From: a bacterium HR17
GTDB lineage: Bacteria; Armatimonadota; Fervidibacteria; Fervidibacterales; Fervidibacteraceae
Assembly: GCA_002898575.1 (NCBI GenBank)
Contig: BEHT01000012.1
Coordinates: 1-64,000, forward strand
Direction: 5' to 3'
Length of the DNA: 64,000 bases
Shown: positions 44,305 through 52,302 of the stretch, piece by piece
How the letters are laid out: every line of letters starts with the position of its first letter
Position numbering within the stretch: position 1 is the stretch's first letter
Position numbers and translations under genes: made by a program
The notes under the pieces: model-generated
The model's database searches: none
What the model was told of the DNA's origin: nothing
Seen by the model: only the letters and a program-made list of their open reading frames with translations

Positions 44305-45582
44305 ATGCTGCTGGTAGCCAAGAATGTGGCTAAGGTCTATCGGGAAGGGGAAACGACCTACCCTGTCCTGCACGGGGTGAACATGGAGTTGAGGGAAGGG
44401 GAGATCGTGGCACTCTTAGGTCGCTCAGGAGGCGGCAAGAGCACTCTCCTGCGTATCTTAGCAGGGCTCATTCCCCCGGACGCAGGAGAGGTGCTCTTCA
44501 AAGGTAAGCGGGTGGAGGCGCCAGTGGAGGGCGTGGCTATGGTCTTCCAGTCTTTCGCCCTCTTCCCTTGGCTCACAGTGTTGGAGAATGTGGCTTTGGG
44601 TCTTGAGGCGCGCGGCGTGCCTTTAAAGGAGCGCACCCAAAGGGCTTTGGAGGCTATCGCCCTCATCGGCTTACGCGGCTTTGAGAAAGCTTTGCCCAAA
44701 GAACTCTCCGGAGGGATGAAGCAGCGGGTCGGGTTTGCCCGCGCCTTGGTGGTGGAACCAGAGGTCTTGCTCATGGACGAGCCCTTCTCCGCCTTGGACC
44801 CCCTTACCGCCGAGGGGCTCAGGGGCGACTTTCTGGACCTTTGGCAAACGGGCAGGCTGTCCATTAAAGCGGTCCTCTTAGTGACCCACAACATTGAGGA
44901 GGCGGTTGCCTTAGCCGATCGGGCTTTGATCTTGCAGGGAATCCCCGCTAGGGTCGGTCAGGAAATCCCCATCTCTCTGCCCCACCCCAGAGACCCCGCT
45001 GACCCCTCCTTCCGCGCCTTGGTGGACCGGATCTACGAGGCTTTGACCCTCAGGGAAGAAGCAGAGAGGCATCTGGAAAAAGATCTCGTCCGCCTGCCTG
45101 AGACCCATGAGGCTCATGTGGGCGCCCTTACGAGCCTGGCAGAGGCTATCGCCCGACTCGGCGGACGCGCCGATCTGCCTCTCCTGGCAGAAGAGGAAGG
45201 ATTAGAAGTGGACGACCTCTTCCCGCTCTTGGAGGCTTTAGAGCTTCTGGGCTTTGCCCGAGTAGAACGGGGCGATGTGGAACTCACCCCCGCCGGCTTA
45301 GCATGGGCAGAATCCGACGCCGAAAAGCGCAAGACCATGTTCGCCGAACATCTCCTAAGACAAGTGCCCTTCCTCAACCGGCTACACCGAGCACTCCTTC
45401 AGCAAACAAGGATTCCCGAAGAACAGGTTCTCGCTTGGCTTCGGGACTACCTGCCAGAACCAGAAGCCAGAAAGGTGCTTTCCGTGATCTTGGAGTGGGG
45501 TCGCTACGCAGAAATTCTAGGCTACGACGAGCGAGGGCGCATCCTCTTCCTGCCCGAACGAGCCGGAGGCAGGCAAGGGTAA
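44305..45582 (+). CDS. ABC transporter ATPase with C-terminal AAA-associated domain (NitT/TauT type)
   Basis: A 425-residue protein. The first ~240 residues are a complete ABC ATPase: Walker A LLGRSGGGKSTLL, Q-loop VFQSFALFPW, signature LSGGMKQRVGFARAL, Walker B VLLMDEPFSALD and switch His in VTHNIEEA. The last ~180 residues form the helical/winged-helix 'AAA-associated' domain known from nitrate/sulfonate-type ATPases, possibly regulatory. It follows the permease by 17 bp with a strong AGGAGG site. The two genes form one importer; substrate unknown. Confidence 0.88.
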   Translation: MLLVAKNVAKVYREGETTYPVLHGVNMELREGEIVALLGRSGGGKSTLLRILAGLIPPDAGEVLFKGKRVEAPVEGVAMVFQSFALFPWLTVLENVALGLEARGVPLKERTQRALEAIALIGLRGFEKALPKELSGGMKQRVGFARALVVEPEVLLMDEPFSALDPLTAEGLRGDFLDLWQTGRLSIKAVLLVTHNIEEAVALADRALILQGIPARVGQEIPISLPHPRDPADPSFRALVDRIYEALTLREEAERHLEKDLVRLPETHEAHVGALTSLAEAIARLGGRADLPLLAEEEGLEVDDLFPLLEALELLGFARVERGDVELTPAGLAWAESDAEKRKTMFAEHLLRQVPFLNRLHRALLQQTRIPEEQVLAWLRDYLPEPEARKVLSVILEWGRYAEILGYDERGRILFLPERAGGRQG

Positions 45583-45626
45583 CCAAATTCTGCACTTAGC
45601 CTAATACTCTTTAGGGGTGCAAAACG

Positions 45627-48600
45627 ATGCGAAAGAGGCGCGATTTGGACGAACTTATCCGAGAGTATGCAGGCAAATTGCTACAGCGCATCGGTGAACT
45701 GCTCCCACGCAACCCCAACGAAGCCGAATTCCGCCAGCCTGTAGACCAACTGCTTAGCGAATTTTGTGAGCGCGCCGGCTTGAACCCTCTGGCTCATGCC
45801 GAATACACACTTGCCACAGGACGCACCGATGCCGTGTTTAACCGCCTCGTCATTGAGTATGAGCGACCGAGAACACTCTCCAACAGCCTCTCTCACAGGG
45901 CGACACGGCACGCTGTAGAGCAAGTCAAGCGTTACATTGAAGGCTTGACAAAACGGCAACGCCAAGAGATTACCCGCGTTGCTGGTGTTGCTTTTGACGG
46001 ACGATACCTCGTCTTCGTCCGTTACCGCAGTGGAGGCTTTGCCGTTGAGCATCCAGTTCCTGTCACAAAGGATTCCCTTGAACGCTTTCTGACTTGGCTT
46101 GCAAGTCTTTCATCGGGCATTGCACTGACGGCGGAAAACCTCAATCGCGATTTCAGCATTGAGCAGTTGCGCACGCAGAACATTCTACGCGCCTTGACAC
46201 AAGGTCTTGACACTTCCCTTGCTCAACGAAACCGCATGGTTGTCAACTTGTTTAATCAGTGGCGGGTCTTTTTCAGCGAGTCCATTGACTACACTGAAGC
46301 CTTTGGTGGGCGGAAATTAGAGTCGCTCCAAAAATGGGCTGCTGTGTTGAATAATGGGGTTCAGTCGGAGGGCGGCTCTCCTGAGCCGCCAAAAATCGGC
46401 GCGTCAAAAGACGCGCCCTCCGAGTCGCTGAAGGTTTATTCGGAGGGCGGCTCTCCTGAGCCGCCGAAAAGCGGCGCGTCAAAAGACGCGCCCTCCGAGT
46501 CGCCGAAGGTTCAGTCGGAGGGCGGCTCTCTTGAGCCGCCAAAAAGCGGCGCGTCAAAAGACGCGCCCTCCGAGTCGCCGAAGGTTCAGTCGGAGGGCGG
46601 CTCTCCTGAGCCGCCAAAAATCGGCGCGTCAAAAGACGCGCCCTCCGAGTTGCCGAAGGTTTATTCGGAGGGCGGCTCTCCTGAGCCGCCGAAAAGCGGC
46701 GCGTCAAAAGACGCGCCCTCCGAGTTGCCGAAGGTTTATTCGGAGGGCGGCTCTCTTGAGCCGCCGAAAATTGGCATGAAGGAAAATTCAACAAAGCAAA
46801 AATGGGCGCGCAAGGCAGGGCTAACGGTCATAGAAGCCGAACGCACCTTTTTCTGTCTCCACACCTACTTTGCCCTGCTGGTCAAATTTATCGCATGGCT
46901 GGCACTCTCTCGTCATCTGGCGGTCAAATTGGGCGTCCCGTCTTTCAGCGAATTGGTGACCGCTGACGGCGAAACTTTGCGCCGTCGCCTTGCGGAGATG
47001 GAATCGGGCGGCATCTTCCGCGCCTTTGGCATAACAAATTTGCTGGAAGGCGACTTTTTCGCTTGGTATCTCTACGCTTGGAACGACCGCATTGAGGCTG
47101 CCATCCGCGAGTTGCTTAGGCGCTTGGACGAATACGACCCCGCAACCCTTTCCGTTGTGCCCGAGGAGAGTCGTGACCTTTTCAAGATGCTTTACCACTA
47201 CCTTTTGCCCCGTGAAATCCGCCACAACCTCGGCGAATACTACACGCCCGACTGGCTGGCAATGAGGGTGCTAAATCAAGTTGACAACGAGTTTTTCACT
47301 GCCGACCCGCGCCGTTATGAACGCCGACTGCGTGAGAAGTTGTTGAAGTTGCGTTGGCTTGACCCTGCCTGCGGTTCAGGCACTTTCCTTGTCCTCATCA
47401 TCACCAGAATGCGTGAGTTGGGACGAGAGTTGATGGTCAACGAAACCGAACTCCTCAATGCCATCCTGAACAATGTCGTCGGCTTTGACCTGAACCCATT
47501 GGCAGTCACTGTGTCAAGAGTCAACTATTTGCTGGCAATTGCCGATTTGCTTCCTTACCGCAGAGGCGACATCACCGTCCCTGTTTACCTCGCCGATTCC
47601 GTCCGCACACCTGCAATGGGTGAAGATTTGTTCACGAAAGGCACTTACGAGTTTCCGACCTTTATCGGCAAATTCCTTGTGCCTGCTGTTTTGTGCACGA
47701 AAGAACGCTTTGACCGCTTTTGCGATTTGCTGGAAGAGAGCGTCCGCAAAGAACTTGAGCCTGAAAGTTTCCTGAAGCGCATTGAAGCGAGCCTTCGCCT
47801 TACGCCAGATGAGTGGACGGACGAAGAAGCGGAAGTGGTGCGGGCACTTTACGAACGATTGCTGAACTTGCACAAGAGTGGCATGGATGGGCTTTGGGCT
47901 CGGCTGCTCAAAAACAACTTCGCCCCACTCACCGTCGGACAGTTTGACTATGTCGTCGGAAATCCGCCGTGGGTCAATTGGGAACATTTGCCCGATGGGT
48001 ATCGGCAGTCAATCGCCACGATTTGGCTCAAGTATGGTTTGTTTGAGCAGAAGGGGATGAGAGCGGCGTTCACTAAAGACGACATTTCAGTCTTAATGAC
48101 CTACACAGTTGCCGATGGGTTGCTGAAAGTGGGCGGCAAGTTAGGTTTTATCATAACGCAGTCGGTCTTTAAAACCGAACTCGGAGGGAAAGGCTTCCGT
48201 CGGTTTCTCATTACACGGAACGAAGACAATGCCATACCCTTGTCCGTAATCCATGTAGACGACATGGTCTCGCTTCAGCCTTTTGAGGGCGCTTCCAACC
48301 GCACGGCAGTGATGATTTTGGAGAAAGGCAAGCCGACAAAGTATCCCGTGCCTTACACCGTTTGGCGAAAAAAGAAAGGTGCTCGCTTCACCTACGACAG
48401 CACCTTAGAGGAAGTAGAGGCTGCTACACGACGGCTCAATTTTGTCGCCGAACCAGTAGACGCCGACGACTTTACCTCTCCTTGGCTTACTGCTCGCCCT
48501 AAAGCACTTCGTGCCGTGCGCAAAGTTCTTGGGCAATCCGACTACAAGGCTCACGAGGGTGTCAACACCGGCGGCGCCAATGCCGTCTACTGGGTAGAGA

Positions 48601-49433
48601 TAGTGCTCAAGCGTCCCGATGGGCTGGTGGTGGTGCGCAACATCACCGAGGGCGCTAAGGTCAAGGTGGACGAGGTGACTGAAGCCATTGAACCCGACTT
48701 GCTTTATCCGCTTTTGCGGGGACGAGATGTGCGACGCTGGCAGGCGGAACCGTCAGCATGGATCATCGTGCCCCATACCCCTGAAACTCGGATGCGCCCA
48801 ATCCCGATGAAGACTATGCAACAGAAACATCCACGCACTTTTGGATACCTCTCACGATTCAGAGAAGTCCTTGACCGAAGGCGTGGCTTCACAGGGTGGG
48901 AAAGGCAGTTTCAGCAGGAGGCTTTCTACGCCATTCAGCGAATCGGCGACTACACCTTCGCTTCGTGGAAGGTGGTGTGGACAAGGTTTGCGCAAATTGA
49001 GGCAGCAGTGATTGGCTTGCATCAAGGGAAACCTGTAGTGCCACAGGAAACTGTCACTTTGGTTGAATGTAGCAACAAAGAGGAGGCGCACTACATTGCA
49101 GCATTAGTCAACGCGTCACCATTTCAATTTGCTGCCGTCTCCTACAGCCAAGAGGGAGGTAAAAGCATGGGTTCTATGCATGTCCTTGAGCACATCCGCA
49201 TCCCTCGCTACGACCCGTCCAATCCTGTTCATCGTCGGCTTTCGGAGTTATCGGAGCAGGCGCACGAAGCGGCGAAGGCGGGGGATGACAAACGCTTGAG
49301 AGAGATTGAGGCAAAGATTGACATTCAAGCGGCGAAACTTTGGGGCTTGACCGATGAAGAGTTGTGGGACATTCAGCAGAGTTTGGCTGAATTGGGAGGC
49401 GAGGGAGATGAGGGAGATTCGCCAGATTCGTGA
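45627..49433 (+). CDS. Large N6-adenine DNA methyltransferase with an in-frame palindromic-element insert
   Basis: A 1268-residue protein. Residues 1-240 have a nuclease-like look (ATGRTDAVFNRLVIEYERP resembles a PD-(D/E)XK core, but the expected Lys is Glu, so cleavage is doubtful). Residues ~238-394 are the low-complexity insert encoded by the mobile element. The helical domain (RTFFCLHTYFALLVKFIAW) follows, then the methylase: EIRHNLGEYYTPDWLA, motif I LDPACGSGTF (Asp ~579), and motif IV GNPPWVNW (Asn ~779). The rest is probably target recognition (GRDVRRW). The family resembles Eco57I/type IIG-like or BREX/DISARM-type methylases. It overlaps the NurA-like gene by 26 bp. Without the insert it would be 1112 residues. 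Confidence 0.85.
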   Translation: MRKRRDLDELIREYAGKLLQRIGELLPRNPNEAEFRQPVDQLLSEFCERAGLNPLAHAEYTLATGRTDAVFNRLVIEYERPRTLSNSLSHRATRHAVEQVKRYIEGLTKRQRQEITRVAGVAFDGRYLVFVRYRSGGFAVEHPVPVTKDSLERFLTWLASLSSGIALTAENLNRDFSIEQLRTQNILRALTQGLDTSLAQRNRMVVNLFNQWRVFFSESIDYTEAFGGRKLESLQKWAAVLNNGVQSEGGSPEPPKIGASKDAPSESLKVYSEGGSPEPPKSGASKDAPSESPKVQSEGGSLEPPKSGASKDAPSESPKVQSEGGSPEPPKIGASKDAPSELPKVYSEGGSPEPPKSGASKDAPSELPKVYSEGGSLEPPKIGMKENSTKQKWARKAGLTVIEAERTFFCLHTYFALLVKFIAWLALSRHLAVKLGVPSFSELVTADGETLRRRLAEMESGGIFRAFGITNLLEGDFFAWYLYAWNDRIEAAIRELLRRLDEYDPATLSVVPEESRDLFKMLYHYLLPREIRHNLGEYYTPDWLAMRVLNQVDNEFFTADPRRYERRLREKLLKLRWLDPACGSGTFLVLIITRMRELGRELMVNETELLNAILNNVVGFDLNPLAVTVSRVNYLLAIADLLPYRRGDITVPVYLADSVRTPAMGEDLFTKGTYEFPTFIGKFLVPAVLCTKERFDRFCDLLEESVRKELEPESFLKRIEASLRLTPDEWTDEEAEVVRALYERLLNLHKSGMDGLWARLLKNNFAPLTVGQFDYVVGNPPWVNWEHLPDGYRQSIATIWLKYGLFEQKGMRAAFTKDDISVLMTYTVADGLLKVGGKLGFIITQSVFKTELGGKGFRRFLITRNEDNAIPLSVIHVDDMVSLQPFEGASNRTAVMILEKGKPTKYPVPYTVWRKKKGARFTYDSTLEEVEAATRRLNFVAEPVDADDFTSPWLTARPKALRAVRKVLGQSDYKAHEGVNTGGANAVYWVEIVLKRPDGLVVVRNITEGAKVKVDEVTEAIEPDLLYPLLRGRDVRRWQAEPSAWIIVPHTPETRMRPIPMKTMQQKHPRTFGYLSRFREVLDRRRGFTGWERQFQQEAFYAIQRIGDYTFASWKVVWTRFAQIEAAVIGLHQGKPVVPQETVTLVECSNKEEAHYIAALVNASPFQFAAVSYSQEGGKSMGSMHVLEHIRIPRYDPSNPVHRRLSELSEQAHEAAKAGDDKRLREIEAKIDIQAAKLWGLTDEELWDIQQSLAELGGEGDEGDSPDS
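46340..46807 (+). mobile_element. Palindromic-unit mobile element, copy B, inserted in frame inside the methyltransferase gene
   Basis: CAAAAATGGGC occurs at 46329-46339 and again at 46797-46807, a perfect 11-bp direct repeat on both sides. The added DNA is 468 bp, exactly 156 codons. Five full 75-bp units start at 46365, 46440, 46515, 46590 and 46665, and a partial one at 46740. A unit reads stem TCGGAG, hairpin GGCGGCTC-TCCT-GAGCCGCC, hairpin GGCGCGTC-AAAA-GACGCGCC, stem CTCCGA, then a 16-base linker. The ends CTGTGTTGAAT and (reversed) CTTTGTTGAAT differ at one of 11 positions. The encoded peptide repeats SEGGSPEPPK...GASKDAPSE. Confidence 0.8.
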
Positions 49434-50547
49434 TGCCTTGAGGGAATGGAGCAAAAATGTGGAAGTGCTCCCTGCAGCGGGTGGGGCGCTGGAAGATTTG
49501 CTCCATCCCGACGCCGAAGAGCAAGAGGAGCGTGCCTACTCCGACGAAGCCATCTTTGACACAATCTTTGAGCGCTCTGACGGAGGTGAATGGTGGCGGG
49601 AAAGCCTTTATCGTCCGACACCGCCTGTCACTCGCAACCAACAACATTTGTTCCGCTACTTTCTGGACGGTTCGCTCCGCTCTTATTTTCTCGGCACTGT
49701 CTTGGAAGGTGACCGCAGTTCACCCGTCCATTACGCTCAAATTGGCGCTTGTTGCCTTTTGCGGCGCGATGCCGGGACAGTGCAAAGGGAGCAGGTAGAG
49801 ACCCGCCATCTGATCCTCGTCAATCGCAGAAGCCTTTCAGATACAGCATGGCAATACTTTGAGAACCTCCTTACGAATGCATCTGCCGTTTTGGAAGACT
49901 TAGCAGCGCCCGACATATTCAGTCGCTCTTACGGCGATGTTGATTTGCGGGTGCGAGCGGGAGGCAAAACCCGCTACAAGATGCGGGAACTGGAAGCGGA
50001 AGTGATGGAGCAAATCCTTTCCAACTTGAACGAGAGAACTTGGCTCGTCATGGACGGCTCATTGATGTTCCAACCGATTTTGCAGAGGCTGCAGCAACAT
50101 TACGGCGAGCAAATTCCGCCTGTTTTGGGTGTCTCCAAAAACTTTCGCAAAGACCCGCAATTCGTCTTCGGGCGCGGACCGAGGGCACAGCGTTTCTCCA
50201 TTTACAGCCTGTTAGCACATTTGAAGCACGAGCATCGGACGGTCGCCTTCAGCGCTTACGACGGGCAAATTGTCTTTTGGTATGTTCGGCTACGCCCACA
50301 AGGACAAGTGGATTACCCGCTCATGGGTGTTGTCAAATGCGAATTGGTCACCGCCGATCGGCAACCCGTTCCGACAGAACTTTTGGATTTGCTTTCGCAG
50401 GCGTTGGTGGCGGAAAGAAATGTCACACCGCACGGGCGTGACCGTCGCTGGCACGCTCACCTTTACCCCATCTTTTTGGCAGAACAAGCCATCCGCAACG
50501 CTTTTTATTCGCGGGAGGTTGTGCAACAACTGATGCGATGGAGGTGA
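49408..50547 (+). CDS. NurA-like nuclease
   Basis: About 379 residues. Two DGS motifs, in FRYFLDGSLRSYFLG (Asp ~87) and TWLVMDGSLMF (Asp ~216), fit the metal-binding aspartates of the NurA nuclease fold. The later parts (LGVSKNFRKDPQFVFG, KHEHRTVAFSAYDGQIVFWYVRL, YPLMGVVKCEL) fit its core strands. NurA resects DNA ends together with the HerA ATPase. ATG 49408 follows GGGAGGCGAGG; a longer frame from 49354 is less likely. It overlaps the methyltransferase end and stops 5 bp before the HerA-like start, so the three are one operon. Confidence 0.75.
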   Translation: MREIRQIRDALREWSKNVEVLPAAGGALEDLLHPDAEEQEERAYSDEAIFDTIFERSDGGEWWRESLYRPTPPVTRNQQHLFRYFLDGSLRSYFLGTVLEGDRSSPVHYAQIGACCLLRRDAGTVQREQVETRHLILVNRRSLSDTAWQYFENLLTNASAVLEDLAAPDIFSRSYGDVDLRVRAGGKTRYKMRELEAEVMEQILSNLNERTWLVMDGSLMFQPILQRLQQHYGEQIPPVLGVSKNFRKDPQFVFGRGPRAQRFSIYSLLAHLKHEHRTVAFSAYDGQIVFWYVRLRPQGQVDYPLMGVVKCELVTADRQPVPTELLDLLSQALVAERNVTPHGRDRRWHAHLYPIFLAEQAIRNAFYSREVVQQLMRWR

Positions 50548-50552
50548 GCGCG

Positions 50553-52244
50553 ATGAACGAAGAGCGCCCCATCATTGGTTTAGTATCGGCGACATCAACT
50601 GAACCCACCAGTTCTGACAACTTCGCTTTTTGGCTTTCGCCAGATGTCATCGTTAACCCCTTTGACATCGTGGAAGCCGAACAAGTCGCCCACGATGGGA
50701 CAAGTCGCACCTTTGGCATTGTCACCACACTGGAACACACGACCGATGCACCGACGCACCTTTCCAACTTCATCTCAAACGATTTCGGGCAAGTGGGTGT
50801 TGAACCAAACACCGTTCGTCAAGGGACGACCGTCGCTAAAGTGGCAGTGCTTTCCAACGACAAAGACATTTACATGCCCGTCCAATGTGACCGCCCCGTT
50901 CGCTTCGCCGATGAAGCAGGCATCCATGTGGCGTTGGGTGTGGACAAAATTCCAGAGCGCTATCGCGTGCCTGCCGGACTCATCCGCATGTCCAACGGAA
51001 CACAAGCGGTCGTTTACTTGGATTTGCGCTATGTGCTTGGACCTGAAGGGGCACATGTGAACATTACGGGCATTTCGGGCTTAGCGACGAAGACCAGTTA
51101 CGCCATGTTCCTGTTGCAATCCATACTGCAAACTGCCGAGCAAGTGGGATTACGCAACAAAATCGGGGTCATCATCCTAAATGTCAAGCACGGTGACTTG
51201 CTCAGTATTGATCAGCCACCTAAAGGCGGTTTGGAGCCTGAGCAGCACGAACTATGGGAGCGGTTGGGCTTGATGCCCAAGCCTTTTGACAGTGTTCGCT
51301 ACTTGCTGCCTCACGGAAAAGAGACGCCCAGAACAGGCTACCCCAACAGTTTCCGCCTACCCGAACGCAACTGGTCAATTTACGCTTACTCGCTTCAGGA
51401 TACTTACAACAAACTTGACTTGCTGCTTTCTAACATTCCCGATCCGTGGGATACGATTGGTGCTCTCATCGGTGAAATCATGCAGGGACTCTCCGACCCC
51501 AACACGGGACAATGGGGTCCGCAGAGGAACTGGGCACAGGCAACTACTTGGAGATCACTTCTCAACGGACCACCTCTTTTTGACCCAAACACGGGACAGG
51601 CAAGACAAGTGGGTGAAGTGAGGGCTGTTTCTGTCGGTCGCTTTCGGCGCATTCTGCGGCGCATTGTGGAGACCCGCCAAAGCGGCGTTTTCGTCAGCCA
51701 AAGGGCAAGGAACATCAGAAACTTGAGCGAGGAGATTGCGAAAATGCGTGGCGGTGAAGTCATTGTCGTTGACATCGCTCGCCTAACAGACGACGAGCAA
51801 ACTTTGGTTTTTGGTGACATCCTGAGGACAGTTTACGCGCTCTACGCTGAAGAGGGAAGCGAGCGGGAAGATTTGCCAGAAAAGGTCGTCATCTTTGTGG
51901 ACGAGTTGAACAAGTATGCACCTGCCCGTGAAAAGGAGTCGCCCATCATTGAGCAAGTGTTGGACATCGCCGAACGAGGTCGGTCATTGGGTGTAGTGCT
52001 TTTTGGCGCTGAACAATTCATGAGCGCTGTTCACGAACGCGTAGCGGGCAACTGCTCCACTATTGTCGTTGGGCGTAGCGGCTCGGCAGAATTATCTGCC
52101 GTGCACTATCGCTTCCTTGAACAGTCGGTGAAAGCCAACATCACTCGGCTGGAGAAAGGCGAACTGGTGCTGAGCCACGCCATTTATCGCCAGCCGATAA
52201 AAATCATCTTCCCGAAGCCCGCATATTTGCAAGAGGGGACATGA
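50553..52244 (+). CDS. HerA-like DNA-pumping ATPase
   Basis: A 563-residue protein. A HAS-barrel-like N-terminus (VIVNPFDIVEAEQ) precedes the ATPase. The P-loop region NITGISGLATKTSYAM (~170-185) is a variant of GxxxxGKT. Walker B VVIFVDELNKYAP has Asp ~450 and Glu ~451. The sensor/arginine-finger part RGRSLGVVLFGAEQFMSAVHERVAGNCSTIVVGRSG follows. HerA hexamers move on duplex DNA and feed NurA. The start at 50553 has GGAGGTGA just ahead. Position directly after the NurA-like gene supports a working pair. Confidence 0.82.
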   Translation: MNEERPIIGLVSATSTEPTSSDNFAFWLSPDVIVNPFDIVEAEQVAHDGTSRTFGIVTTLEHTTDAPTHLSNFISNDFGQVGVEPNTVRQGTTVAKVAVLSNDKDIYMPVQCDRPVRFADEAGIHVALGVDKIPERYRVPAGLIRMSNGTQAVVYLDLRYVLGPEGAHVNITGISGLATKTSYAMFLLQSILQTAEQVGLRNKIGVIILNVKHGDLLSIDQPPKGGLEPEQHELWERLGLMPKPFDSVRYLLPHGKETPRTGYPNSFRLPERNWSIYAYSLQDTYNKLDLLLSNIPDPWDTIGALIGEIMQGLSDPNTGQWGPQRNWAQATTWRSLLNGPPLFDPNTGQARQVGEVRAVSVGRFRRILRRIVETRQSGVFVSQRARNIRNLSEEIAKMRGGEVIVVDIARLTDDEQTLVFGDILRTVYALYAEEGSEREDLPEKVVIFVDELNKYAPAREKESPIIEQVLDIAERGRSLGVVLFGAEQFMSAVHERVAGNCSTIVVGRSGSAELSAVHYRFLEQSVKANITRLEKGELVLSHAIYRQPIKIIFPKPAYLQEGT

Positions 52245-52302
52245 AGATTTGCGTCAATGTTGTGGCAACAATGTGTCAAAATGAGCAAATGAGGTGACGG
52301 CA

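Noticed and set aside
46365-46760. Regular repeats looking like a CRISPR array
   Set aside because: The whole 75-bp unit is repeated, with no variable spacers, and it lies inside a coding frame; no cas genes are present.
46273-46794. 173-codon frame on the minus strand through the repeats
   Set aside because: It comes only from the palindromic repeats being open in several frames; it runs antisense to the methyltransferase gene and has no domain.
42608-52244. Prophage or integrative element for the accessory block
   Set aside because: No integrase, attachment repeats, tRNA target or phage structural genes are visible.
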